DNA of 64,000 nucleotides from Bacteroidales bacterium (GTDB lineage: Bacteria; Bacteroidota; Bacteroidia; Bacteroidales; P3): the NCBI GenBank assembly GCA_017550405.1, contig JAFZPH010000021.1, positions 1 through 64,000 on the forward strand, in the 5' to 3' direction. Below the pieces are notes generated by a model that did not search any database, had not been told where the DNA came from, and worked only from the letters and a program-made list of their open reading frames with translations. The first letter of the stretch is position 1; each line of letters begins with the position of its first letter. Shown here one piece after another: positions 25,051 to 33,973 of the stretch. The position numbers and the translations under genes are program-made.

Positions 25051-25182
25051 TCGCTATTCCACTTACGAACAACCAAGAAGTATCGGAGCAAAGGGCGGCG
25101 GACAGGGGGAATCCATGCTGCCTAAAAGGGTCTTTCGGCAGCAGTTTGTCAGAAAAAAAGAACATACGTCATATTTTTTTTG

Positions 25183-25190
25183 TATTTTTG
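25183..25190 (+). promoter_or_regulatory. Promoter of the pgpH-yfhO-GT operon
   Basis: TATTTTTG followed by C, after a T-rich tract, giving a leader of about 50 nt before the ATG at 25249. Confidence 0.7.
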
Positions 25191-25248
25191 CATTTTAAAA
25201 CGCAGGCAGCGTTTGTCTGCAATTATTTAATACACTACCTCATTGCCT

Positions 25249-27273
25249 ATGCAACTGAAGAATATAATCTTTGCCACTGTGAAGCACTTGCCGTTGCTGA
25301 CGAAGGTAACATTGATGCTTGTGACGTCGGCACTGATACCCCTGATGTTCCCCAGCGACGGACAAGGAGAGCACTACGACTATGCCGAGGGGAGCATCTG
25401 GCGCAACGCCGACCTGGTGGCCCCCTTCGATTTCGCCGTGCAGAAAACCACTGACGAAATGGATCAGGAGTTGGCCTCGGCCATGGCCGGGTTGACGCTC
25501 TACTACCACTACGACCCCAACGCCTACGGCAAGGCGGTGGAGCAGCTAAACGCCCTCACCTCGACACGTACGGGCATGAATGCCCGCCAGATGCGCAACA
25601 CGGTGGACAGCATCTATTCCGTGGGCTACCTGCAAGTGCCCGACGACATGCCCGACTTCGAGAGCCATACCTTGGTGCTGCTGGACGGCAACATCGGCTC
25701 GGAGCATTCGACAAGCGAGTTTGTCTCGCCAAAGGACGTGAACAACATACTGCTGCGCGACAGCGTGCTGGTGCCGAGCATCGTGTACGATGTTAACCGC
25801 ACGAAGCTGGAGCTCGATTCGCGCATCTCGCAACTAGTGACGTCGGCCGGAGTGGTGAAGCAGGGGGAACGCATCATCGCCAAAGGCGAGACGGTGACCA
25901 CTGAGCGAGCCCGCATCATCGCCTCGCTGGAGCAGGCCAACGACAAACTGTTCCGCGACAACTATCATCCCTGGGGGCGCTATCTGGGACAGCTGATGCT
26001 GTGCATCATCTCCTTCATCGCCCTGTATATGTTCTTGAAGAACACCCGCCACCCGATACTGGAGGACAACCGCAAGGTGACCTTTGTGATGGTGCTGGTG
26101 CTGCTGGCCTCGGCAGCCACGGCGCTGGTGACGAGCCAGCGGCCGGAGATGGTGCTGCTGGTGCCGCTGTGCATCGTGCCTATCATGGTGAGGGTATTCT
26201 TCGACATGCGCGTGGCACTGTATGTGCATATCATCACCATCGTCATCCTGGCCAACATGGTGCCCAACCCCTTCGAGTTTATCTTCTACCAGCTGATTGC
26301 AGGCATGATGTCGATTGTGACCGTGCGCAATTTCGAGAGCAGGAGCAAGTTCTTCCTGGTGAGCGCCGTGATATTCTTGTCGTACTCGCTGATTTACACT
26401 TTCGGCGTGTTGAGCCAGGAGAGTACGCTCGAGGGCATCACGGTTGAGCGCTACCTGGTGTTCTTCCTCAACGCCTTGATTACGCTGCTGGCGTACCCGC
26501 TGATATACATCTTTGAGCGGGTTTTCGGCCTGACGACCAACCTGACGCTGATGGAGCTGTCGTCCACCAACACTCCTGCCCTGCGCGAGCTGTCGCGCCA
26601 TGCCCCGGGGACATTCCAGCACTCGATGCAGGTAGCCAACATCTGCGAAGACCTGATTAACGAGATCGGCGGCAACTCACTGCTGGCCAAAGTGGGCGCC
26701 CTCTATCACGATATTGGCAAGGTGGAGTCGCCCCTTTTCTTCACCGAGAACCAGAACGGAGGCTACAACCCCCACGACGAGCTGGACAACCGCGAGAGCG
26801 CGGCCATCATCATCCATCATGTGCATTCGGGTCTGGAACTGGCCAAGAAATACCACCTGCCTGTTTCGGTGCAGGACTTTATCCGCACCCACCACGGCAC
26901 CACCATGACAGGTTACTTCTATGCCAAACAGCTGAACGAGCATCCCGACGAGCCCATCAATGCCGCCGACTTCCAGTATCCCGGCCCCACCCCCTTCTCG
27001 CGCGAGACGGCCGTGGTGATGATTGTCGACAGCGTGGAAGCCGCCTGCAAGAGCCTGCCCAACCACGACAGCGAAGCCATCAACCAGTTGGTGGACCGCA
27101 TTGTGGACAGCAAGATAAACCAGCACCAACTACAGAACTGCGACCTGACATTCGGCGACATCACCCGGCTGAGAACGATGTTGAAGGCGAAGATGCTGAG
27201 CATCTACCATGCCCGTATCTCCTACCCGGTCATCACACAGGAGTCGCAATCTGCCAAACAAGCAACAAAGTAA
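25249..27273 (+). CDS. pgpH: 7TM-HD family phosphohydrolase (PgpH-like c-di-AMP phosphodiesterase)
   Basis: A 674-residue membrane enzyme. An N-terminal membrane helix (~15-35) leads to an extracellular 7TMR-HDED-type domain (~40-250), then seven helices (~250-430), then a cytosolic HD domain. The HD signature is H-SMQVANICEDL, ALYHDIGK (His487, Asp488), IIIHHVHSGLELAKKY, and IRTHHGTT. In this family the HD domain hydrolyses c-di-AMP to pApA. ATG 25249 is used; the longer frame begins with TTG. It is first in an operon with the YfhO and glycosyltransferase genes. Confidence 0.92.
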   Translation: MQLKNIIFATVKHLPLLTKVTLMLVTSALIPLMFPSDGQGEHYDYAEGSIWRNADLVAPFDFAVQKTTDEMDQELASAMAGLTLYYHYDPNAYGKAVEQLNALTSTRTGMNARQMRNTVDSIYSVGYLQVPDDMPDFESHTLVLLDGNIGSEHSTSEFVSPKDVNNILLRDSVLVPSIVYDVNRTKLELDSRISQLVTSAGVVKQGERIIAKGETVTTERARIIASLEQANDKLFRDNYHPWGRYLGQLMLCIISFIALYMFLKNTRHPILEDNRKVTFVMVLVLLASAATALVTSQRPEMVLLVPLCIVPIMVRVFFDMRVALYVHIITIVILANMVPNPFEFIFYQLIAGMMSIVTVRNFESRSKFFLVSAVIFLSYSLIYTFGVLSQESTLEGITVERYLVFFLNALITLLAYPLIYIFERVFGLTTNLTLMELSSTNTPALRELSRHAPGTFQHSMQVANICEDLINEIGGNSLLAKVGALYHDIGKVESPLFFTENQNGGYNPHDELDNRESAAIIIHHVHSGLELAKKYHLPVSVQDFIRTHHGTTMTGYFYAKQLNEHPDEPINAADFQYPGPTPFSRETAVVMIVDSVEAACKSLPNHDSEAINQLVDRIVDSKINQHQLQNCDLTFGDITRLRTMLKAKMLSIYHARISYPVITQESQSAKQATK

Positions 27274-27301
27274 GAATGAAACAATAATATCAATAAACAA
27301 T

Positions 27302-29842
27302 ATGAAGAAGAATATCCTGACTCACATCGGCGTAGTGGTGGCGATGCTGGCCATCTCCGCCATCTACTTTATGCCCATCATGCAAGGAAAGGCCCTTCCG
27401 CAAGGCGACCTGCAGAAATATGAGGGCATGGCCAAGGCTCAGAAAGACTATCATTCCGCCACAGGCGAATATTCGACATGGTGCCCCAGCATGTTCAGCG
27501 GCATGCCCGGCTATCAGATCACCAACAGTCCGCAGCATTCGGTGTTCACACCGTTGAAGAATATCCTGTCTCTGCAGGTGTTCGGCCGCCAGAACGACAT
27601 GGGCGTGCTGTTCCTTTATCTGCTGGGCTTCTATATCGCCCTGATGGCACTGGGCTTGAGTCCGTGGCTGGCCCTGCTGGGCGGCCTGGCATTCGGGCTG
27701 GGCAGCTACAATATCATCATCATCGAGGCCGGCCACATCACCAAAGCGTGGGCCATGGCCATGATGGCCCCGGTGCTGGCAGGCGAGATGCTATGCCTGA
27801 AGGGTGCCGGACGGCTGAAAGAGGATCGCCGCAAGGGTGTGAGCATGCTGGTGTGGGGCGGCATCCTGTTTATGGTTGCCCTGGGGCTGCAGATAGCATT
27901 GAACCACATACAGATTACCCTCTACACGGCCATGGGCGGTGTGCTGATGGGTGTGGTGTATGCCATATATGCTGTAAAGGACAAGTATTTCGGCCGTTTC
28001 CTCCTTGCTGTGGGCGTGCTGGCCGTGGGCACTCTGCTGGCGCTGGCCTGCAACACCCGTCACCTGCTGGTGAACGAGGAGTATATGCAGTATACCATGC
28101 GCGGCGGCAGCGAAATCACTGTCACCCCGCAGGACCTGTATGGCAAGGACTATCCTCGCAACAACAATTCCAACGACAAGGGACTGGACATCAACTATGC
28201 CTTCAGCTGGAGCTACGGTATCGGCGAGACCTATACCCTGCTGGTGCCTGGCGCCAAGGGCGGCGGCAGCATCGAGCCAGTGAGCAAGAGCAGCGCCTCG
28301 TACAACAACTTCCGTCAGGAGAAAATGCCGCTATACTGGGGCGACCAGCCTTTCACCAGCGGCCCCGTCTACTTCGGTGCCATTGTAGTGTTCCTGTTCC
28401 TATTCGGCATGATTGTAGTGCGCGGACCTGAGCGGTGGTGGATTCTCGCTGCCACAGTGCTGGCCATCCTCCTGTCGTGGGGTCGGAACCTGATGGGATT
28501 CAACGAGTGGATGTTCAACCACCTGCCCCTGTATAACAAATTCCGCACACCGTCGATGAGTCTGGTGCTGGCCAATGTGCTGGCGGTGCTGATGGGGGTG
28601 CTGGGACTGCGCGAAGCAACCACCATGAGAGAGAATGGCGACACCAAGCGGCTGCTGCGGGGGCTCTATATCTCGGCCGGTGTGACCGTGGGCGGTATAC
28701 TGCTCGGCCTGCTGATGTGCGGCGGATTCACCTACAGTGGCATCGGCGACACAGAGATGGCACGCCAGTACGGCGACCAGTGGCCGATGATTCAGGACAT
28801 CTTTGTAAAAGACCGCAAAGCGTTGTTTGTTAGCGACTCTTGGCGTAGCATCATATTCATACTGCTGGCGGGTGTCACCCTGTGGCTCTATCTGAAACGC
28901 TGGGCTGCCAAACCCAAGGCGGTGCTTCCCGTGGTGGCCGTGTTGGCCGTGCTGACCGTCATCGATCTGCAAGGAGTGAACAGCCGCTACCTGAACAGCG
29001 ACAACTATGTGCGCAACGCCCGTATGCTGGAGATGCAGCCGGCACAGTACGACCGCGACATCGACGCCATGGCCATCCAGGCGGGAGACCAGGACTACCG
29101 CGTGCTGAATCTGGCAGTGAACACCTTCAACGACTCTAAGCCCTCGGCCTTCCACAACCAAGTGGGCGGATACAGTGCCGCCAAGCTGCGCCGCTACCAA
29201 GACCTAATCGACTTCTATATCGGATACCAAATCAACACGAATGTGTTGAACATGCTCAATACGCGCTACATTGTGATGAGCAACGGACAGGTGACCCGCA
29301 ACCCCGATGCATTGGGCAACTGCTGGTTTGTCCGTAACATCAAGCCTGTGGAGAGTGCCAACGACGAGATCACGATGCTGAAAGACCTTGACCCCGCACA
29401 CGATGTGGTGATTAACATCCCCGAGATGGGCGACAAGTTGCAGGGGCTGCCGGAGCCTTGCCTGAAAGGCTTGAATGGGCTGCCCGTGGACAGCAATGCC
29501 ACCATTGAGATGGAGCATAAGCATCCCGCCGACATCAACACCCTCACCTATCGCAGCCACTGCGGAACAACCATGCTGGCCATCTTCAGCGAGATTTACT
29601 ATGCTCCCGACTGGAAAGCCTATATCGACGGCAAACCTGCCGAATATCTCCGCGCCAACTACATACTGCGCGCCATGGTCATCCCCGAAGGCGACCACGT
29701 CATCGAGTTCCGCAATGAGGCTCCCACCATGCACAGGCTGGACAACATCACACTCATCTGCTCCATTGCCACTGTGCTGATTATCGGTGCCACCCTGTTT
29801 ATCTACTACCGCAGACGAAAACAAACTAAGGTGACAAAATGA
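27302..29842 (+). CDS. YfhO-family multi-pass membrane protein
   Basis: An 846-residue integral membrane protein. The N-terminal helix is followed by a large loop with WCPSMFSGMPGYQITNS, then many helices to about residue 530, a soluble region, and one last helix near 815-835 ending in RRRKQ. The pattern (early GDLQKYEGMAK, GMPGYQ, aromatic loops, late periplasmic beta domain with YYAPDWKAYIDGKP) is that of the YfhO group, related to GT-C glycosyltransferases that work with lipid-linked sugars. The ATG at 27302 gives a normal N-terminal signal-anchor. It lies 28 nt after pgpH and overlaps the GT2 gene by four bases. Confidence 0.88.
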   Translation: MKKNILTHIGVVVAMLAISAIYFMPIMQGKALPQGDLQKYEGMAKAQKDYHSATGEYSTWCPSMFSGMPGYQITNSPQHSVFTPLKNILSLQVFGRQNDMGVLFLYLLGFYIALMALGLSPWLALLGGLAFGLGSYNIIIIEAGHITKAWAMAMMAPVLAGEMLCLKGAGRLKEDRRKGVSMLVWGGILFMVALGLQIALNHIQITLYTAMGGVLMGVVYAIYAVKDKYFGRFLLAVGVLAVGTLLALACNTRHLLVNEEYMQYTMRGGSEITVTPQDLYGKDYPRNNNSNDKGLDINYAFSWSYGIGETYTLLVPGAKGGGSIEPVSKSSASYNNFRQEKMPLYWGDQPFTSGPVYFGAIVVFLFLFGMIVVRGPERWWILAATVLAILLSWGRNLMGFNEWMFNHLPLYNKFRTPSMSLVLANVLAVLMGVLGLREATTMRENGDTKRLLRGLYISAGVTVGGILLGLLMCGGFTYSGIGDTEMARQYGDQWPMIQDIFVKDRKALFVSDSWRSIIFILLAGVTLWLYLKRWAAKPKAVLPVVAVLAVLTVIDLQGVNSRYLNSDNYVRNARMLEMQPAQYDRDIDAMAIQAGDQDYRVLNLAVNTFNDSKPSAFHNQVGGYSAAKLRRYQDLIDFYIGYQINTNVLNMLNTRYIVMSNGQVTRNPDALGNCWFVRNIKPVESANDEITMLKDLDPAHDVVINIPEMGDKLQGLPEPCLKGLNGLPVDSNATIEMEHKHPADINTLTYRSHCGTTMLAIFSEIYYAPDWKAYIDGKPAEYLRANYILRAMVIPEGDHVIEFRNEAPTMHRLDNITLICSIATVLIIGATLFIYYRRRKQTKVTK

Positions 29843-30792
29843 GTACAATAAATAATACTCGCGGAGGTTCTCCGCTGATTTCAGTTATTCTCTGTACCTA
29901 CAACCGCGACAAGTACATCTACAATGTGCTGAAAAGCGTTGCCGAAAACGACATGCCCCACAGCGAGTATGAAATCGTTTTGGTGAACAATAACAGCACC
30001 GACACCACCGAGAGCGAGTGCAAACGGTTCATGGCCGACTATCCCGACATCCGTTTCCGCTATTGCGTGGAGACAAACCAGGGGCTGTCGTATGCCCGCA
30101 ACTGCGGCATCCGTCAGTCTGCAGGCGACCTGCTGGTGTATGTGGACGACGATGCCACAGTGAACAAGGAATACTTGAACACCTATGCCCGTTTCTTTGC
30201 CGAGCACCCCGATGCCGTGGCGTCCGGCGGTCCCATCCTGCCGGTATACGAGACCGAAGAACCCGCCTGGATGACCCACTACACCCGCCAACTCATCACC
30301 GGCAAACTCTATCTCGGCGACCGCCAGCGAGAGTTTCCCCGCGGGGCTTTCCCCGGCGGCGGCAACGCCTGCTACCGTAAGAGCGTCTTCGACACTATCG
30401 GCCTGTTCAATGTGGAGTTGGGACGTAAGGGCAACAGCCTGATTGGCGCCGAAGAGAAAGACCTCTTCGACAAAATGACCACCAACGGCATACATTTCTA
30501 TTACCTGCCTACCGCCATTCTCTACCATATCATTCCACCGCACAAGCTCACACAGGACTATTTCGACCGGCTGACCTACGGCATCGGCGTAAGTGAACGA
30601 TTACGCACACTGCAGATTTCGCGCAAAAAGTATCTCAACCGCCTTGCAAAAGAGGCTGTGAAATGGGGAGGGACACTGGTGCTATGGTGTTCGTATGCGC
30701 TGCGGCTGCAGTTTGCCAAAGGCAACAAACTGGTGGCCTTCCGCTGCAACGTCACACGAGGACTCCTGACACCCCAGAAAAGGAAGCCTTGA
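29839..30792 (+). CDS. Family 2 glycosyltransferase
   Basis: A 317-residue GT-A enzyme that uses a nucleotide sugar. It shows PLISVILCTYNRDKYI at the N-terminus, NNNSTDTTES, the acceptor-side NQGLSYARNCGI, the metal motif VYVDDDAT, and GGGNACYRKSVF with a downstream GAEEKDLFDKM (ED-like catalytic base). There is no membrane span apart from one hydrophobic segment near residues 275-290. Its start overlaps the yfhO-like stop as ATGA, so the two are translationally coupled and probably act on the same surface glycan or lipid-linked sugar. Confidence 0.92.
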   Translation: MSTINNTRGGSPLISVILCTYNRDKYIYNVLKSVAENDMPHSEYEIVLVNNNSTDTTESECKRFMADYPDIRFRYCVETNQGLSYARNCGIRQSAGDLLVYVDDDATVNKEYLNTYARFFAEHPDAVASGGPILPVYETEEPAWMTHYTRQLITGKLYLGDRQREFPRGAFPGGGNACYRKSVFDTIGLFNVELGRKGNSLIGAEEKDLFDKMTTNGIHFYYLPTAILYHIIPPHKLTQDYFDRLTYGIGVSERLRTLQISRKKYLNRLAKEAVKWGGTLVLWCSYALRLQFAKGNKLVAFRCNVTRGLLTPQKRKP

Positions 30793-30846
30793 CACATGTA
30801 TTATTCATTTTAATATCAGTTATACCACTCATTAAAAAAAAAGTTG

Positions 30847-30854
30847 TATTTTTG
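30847..30854 (+). promoter_or_regulatory. Promoter of the DUF349-gldB-LtaS-like operon
   Basis: TATTTTTG followed by C, after a run of A. The leader is about 80 nt. Confidence 0.75.
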
Positions 30855-30890
30855 CAAAACGCCCCAAAGGCATATTAACCCAGTTAAACG

Positions 30891-30911
30891 TCTGTAACGA
30901 CATGTTACAGA
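30891..30911 (+). promoter_or_regulatory. 8-bp hairpin in the 5' leader of the DUF349 gene
   Basis: TCTGTAAC (30891-30898) pairs perfectly with GTTACAGA (30904-30911) around a 5-nt loop. There is no T-run, so it is not a terminator. It lies 29 nt before the ATG and could affect mRNA stability or be a protein-binding dyad. Confidence 0.4.
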
Positions 30912-30940
30912 ACTAATTCTAAAAACAATACACCATCAAA

Positions 30941-32914
30941 ATGGAAGACCTGAATCAAAATGCAGCAAACCTCGCCACTGAGGAGAACGTCGCTAACGAC
31001 GAACTGCAAACCGTTGTCCAGCAAGAAGCTCCCGAAGCTGTTGCCAACGACTCTGACACAAACAACACCACAACAGAACCCGAACCCGTGGTTGCCCAGC
31101 AACCGGAACAGGAGGAGACGGCTCATGCCGAAAATGAGACAGAGACAGAGCCTGAAAGCGAACCCGTAGTAGACTACACCACTATGGGACGTGAAGACCT
31201 ACTCGCGGCATTCAACGAACTGATGAACGACGACATCACACACATCAGGAACCGTGCAAGTGCCATCCGCAACCAATTCAACCTCCTGAACAAGGAAGCC
31301 GAAAAGAAAGCTTTCGAGGCATTCCTGGCCGAGGGTGGCAACAAGGATGACTACCATCCTGCCAACGACAGCGTGGCCGAGGCATTCTTTGCCGCCTACG
31401 ACGTTTACCGCTCGCGCCGACAGAAGATGCAAGAGCAAATCGACGCTCAGAAAGCTGCCAACCTCGAGGCTAAGAAGCAAATACTTGAAGAGCTCCGCAT
31501 CCTAATCGACAAGGACGAGGAGACCCTCAAACAGACATACGACGAATTCAATGCCATCCAGGACAAATGGAAGGCCATCGGCGAAGTGCCTAGAGACCAG
31601 ATGAATGACCTCTGGCAGAATTACCACTTCCTCATCGAGCAGTTCTTCAATAAAGTGAAGATAAACAAAGAACTCCGCATGCTTGACCTGAAGCGCAATC
31701 TGGAACAGAAGATTCAACTGTGCGAGCGTGCCGAAGAGCTTATTGTCGAGACCTCCGTGGTCAAAGCCTTCAAAGCCCTGCAGGAGCTCCGCAACCAATG
31801 GCGCGAGATAGGCCCTGTGCCCGCCGAGCAGAACGAGGAGACCTGGCAACGCTTCAACAACGCCGCAAACCAGATTGACCAGCGCCGCCGCGAGTATTAC
31901 GACCAACGCAAAGAAGAGCTGGACCAGAACCTGCTGGCCAAACAGGCCCTTATTGAAAAAGCCACCGAGCTCACCCAGGAGGCACCCCAGTCCACCAAGG
32001 CTTGGAACGACACCACCGAAGCCCTCGACGAACTGCTGAAGCTGTGGAAAAGCATTGGCCCCGTGCCTCGTGAACAGAACGAGACCATCTGGAACCAGTT
32101 CAAAGGCATCATCGACAAGCATTATGCCGACAAGAAACTTCATTTCGGACAGATGCGCGACGAGCAGGCCGAGAACTACAACAAGAAACTGGATCTCTGC
32201 CTCCGCGCCGAAGCCATTGCAAAACGCGAAGACTGGAAGAAAGCCACCGAGGAGCTGCTCCAGCTCCAGGCAGAATGGAAAGCCGTTGGACCCACCAGCC
32301 GCAAAGTGAGCGACAAGATCTGGCACCGTTTCCGCAGCGCCTGCGACGAATTCTTTGCCAAGAAAGGCGAATTCTTTAAGGACATCCGCACCAGCGAGAA
32401 CGACAACCTCACCAAGAAGACCGCCATCCTCGACGAGATAAAAGCCCACCAGTTTGGCGACGACAAGGAGGAGAACCTCAATGCCATCAAGGACTTCCAG
32501 CGCCGCTGGGCCGAGATAGGACATGTTCCCGTCAAAGAAAAGGACCGCATACAGAAAGAGTACCGCTCTCTGCTCAACGGCATATTCGAGCAGTTGAAAA
32601 TCTCTGCCCGCGAAGCCGAAGAGAACAACTACCGTGAACGCATCCGCAACCATGCAGGTTCGAACAACCAGCATTTCATCGGAAACGAGAAGAACCAGTT
32701 GCTTAATCAAATCGAGAAAATGCGTTCCGACCTCAAGCTGTGGGAAAACAACCTTGGTTTCCTTGCAAACAGCAAACAGGCCGACCTCTTGAAGGAGGAG
32801 TTCGAGCGCAAGATGGACAACACCCGCAAACAGATTGCCCTTCTCGAAGCCAAGCTCCGCATCCTGAACGAAGCATCCGAATCCAAAGAGCAAGAATCAG
32901 AAACCAAAGAATAG
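30941..32914 (+). CDS. DUF349 repeat protein
   Basis: A 657-residue cytosolic, highly charged coiled-coil protein. Residues 1-80 are acidic and low in complexity (many E, T, N). Then come about five DUF349 helical repeats, each with a core like W-K-x-I-G-x-V-P-R-x-Q/E-x-D-x-L-W-x-x-F; examples are DKWKAIGEVPRDQMNDLWQ, QWREIGPVPAEQNEETWQR, LWKSIGPVPREQNETIWNQ and EWKAVGPTSRKVSDKIWHR. The last ~70 residues are a coiled coil (EKMRSDLKLWENN). Function is not established for this family. It heads an operon with gldB three bases downstream. Confidence 0.92.
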   Translation: MEDLNQNAANLATEENVANDELQTVVQQEAPEAVANDSDTNNTTTEPEPVVAQQPEQEETAHAENETETEPESEPVVDYTTMGREDLLAAFNELMNDDITHIRNRASAIRNQFNLLNKEAEKKAFEAFLAEGGNKDDYHPANDSVAEAFFAAYDVYRSRRQKMQEQIDAQKAANLEAKKQILEELRILIDKDEETLKQTYDEFNAIQDKWKAIGEVPRDQMNDLWQNYHFLIEQFFNKVKINKELRMLDLKRNLEQKIQLCERAEELIVETSVVKAFKALQELRNQWREIGPVPAEQNEETWQRFNNAANQIDQRRREYYDQRKEELDQNLLAKQALIEKATELTQEAPQSTKAWNDTTEALDELLKLWKSIGPVPREQNETIWNQFKGIIDKHYADKKLHFGQMRDEQAENYNKKLDLCLRAEAIAKREDWKKATEELLQLQAEWKAVGPTSRKVSDKIWHRFRSACDEFFAKKGEFFKDIRTSENDNLTKKTAILDEIKAHQFGDDKEENLNAIKDFQRRWAEIGHVPVKEKDRIQKEYRSLLNGIFEQLKISAREAEENNYRERIRNHAGSNNQHFIGNEKNQLLNQIEKMRSDLKLWENNLGFLANSKQADLLKEEFERKMDNTRKQIALLEAKLRILNEASESKEQESETKE

Positions 32915-32917
32915 ACT

Positions 32918-33973
32918 GTGAATATAAAAAGCATCGTGCTAAAACACCCTGCACGGCATAGTGCCGTGCAGCAGAGATCAACTCCATTACGATACTCTGT
33001 ACCATTCATTATTCTATTCACACTAGGCGCGTTTCTATACACAGTTCTTGCAACAAGCTGCAAACAATCACCTGTCGAAGCGGTCAATCTGCACCGCTTC
33101 GACAAGGTGCTTTTTGACACCCCTGTCTCGCAGCTCCCACAGACCATAGTACAACGCCGCAACGAATTCAACACCGACCTTCTGAACCTCCGTCCCGACG
33201 ACCCCGAGTTTATGAATCTCCTTATGGGATTTGTGCAAGACCCCACCATGCGCGACATCTACCGGTTGGTCGACAGCACCTTCGGCGACATGCATGATGA
33301 AGCCGTAGCCCTGGGTGGAGCCTTGTCGCGCGCAGAGGAATTGTGCCCCACAATTCGCTACGACAAAGTGTACACCTTCCTCTCCGGCACCTTCAACTAC
33401 GACATGCGCGTAGGCTGCAACAGTCATGAACTGATCATCAGCCTAGACCAATACATCCTGCCTTATACCGGCAAGTATAACTACTTCAACAACCCTCTTT
33501 ACCTTGTTCAGCAGAGCCGCAAGCAATACATGCTCACCGACTGTATGGCGGCCATCGCAAGGCAATATACCGTCATTCCCGAGGACCACGAGATGACATT
33601 GCTCGACTATATGGTTTCAGAAGGAAAAGCCATCTACTTCGCCCAACAGACACTCCCCGGCACACCCGACAGCATCCTGCTGCGCTACACAAGCCAACAA
33701 ATGGACTGGATGGTGCATAACGAAGAGCACGTCTGGGCATACTTGATGCAAAGCAAGTTACTTTTCGAGACCGACTACATGCGGTTTCACAACCTCATCG
33801 ACGATGCGCCCAAAACCAACGCATTCCGCGACTCATCGCCACGCACCACCGACTATATCGGTTTCCAGATTGTATCACGATACATGAAGAATACTAACTC
33901 CACTATGCAGCAGTTACTCGAAGAGACCGATTCACAAAAAATCTTACGTCAATCAAACTATAGACCCAAATGA
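32918..33973 (+). CDS. gldB: GldB-like gliding-motility lipoprotein
   Basis: A 351-residue lipoprotein similar to GldB. A ~27-residue basic N-terminus precedes a hydrophobic stretch and the lipobox LATSC (Cys48). The mature part carries the GldB layout: RFDKVLFDTPVSQLP, a middle HELIISLDQYILPYTGKYNYF region, EDHEMTLLDYMVSEGKAIYFA, and a C-terminal RTTDYIGFQIVSRYMKNTN. It starts with GTG three bases after the DUF349 stop; no better ATG is available. GldB is needed for gliding in flavobacteria and is kept in non-gliding Bacteroidales, where T9SS-related function is suspected. Its end overlaps the next gene by four bases. Confidence 0.8.
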   Translation: MNIKSIVLKHPARHSAVQQRSTPLRYSVPFIILFTLGAFLYTVLATSCKQSPVEAVNLHRFDKVLFDTPVSQLPQTIVQRRNEFNTDLLNLRPDDPEFMNLLMGFVQDPTMRDIYRLVDSTFGDMHDEAVALGGALSRAEELCPTIRYDKVYTFLSGTFNYDMRVGCNSHELIISLDQYILPYTGKYNYFNNPLYLVQQSRKQYMLTDCMAAIARQYTVIPEDHEMTLLDYMVSEGKAIYFAQQTLPGTPDSILLRYTSQQMDWMVHNEEHVWAYLMQSKLLFETDYMRFHNLIDDAPKTNAFRDSSPRTTDYIGFQIVSRYMKNTNSTMQQLLEETDSQKILRQSNYRPK

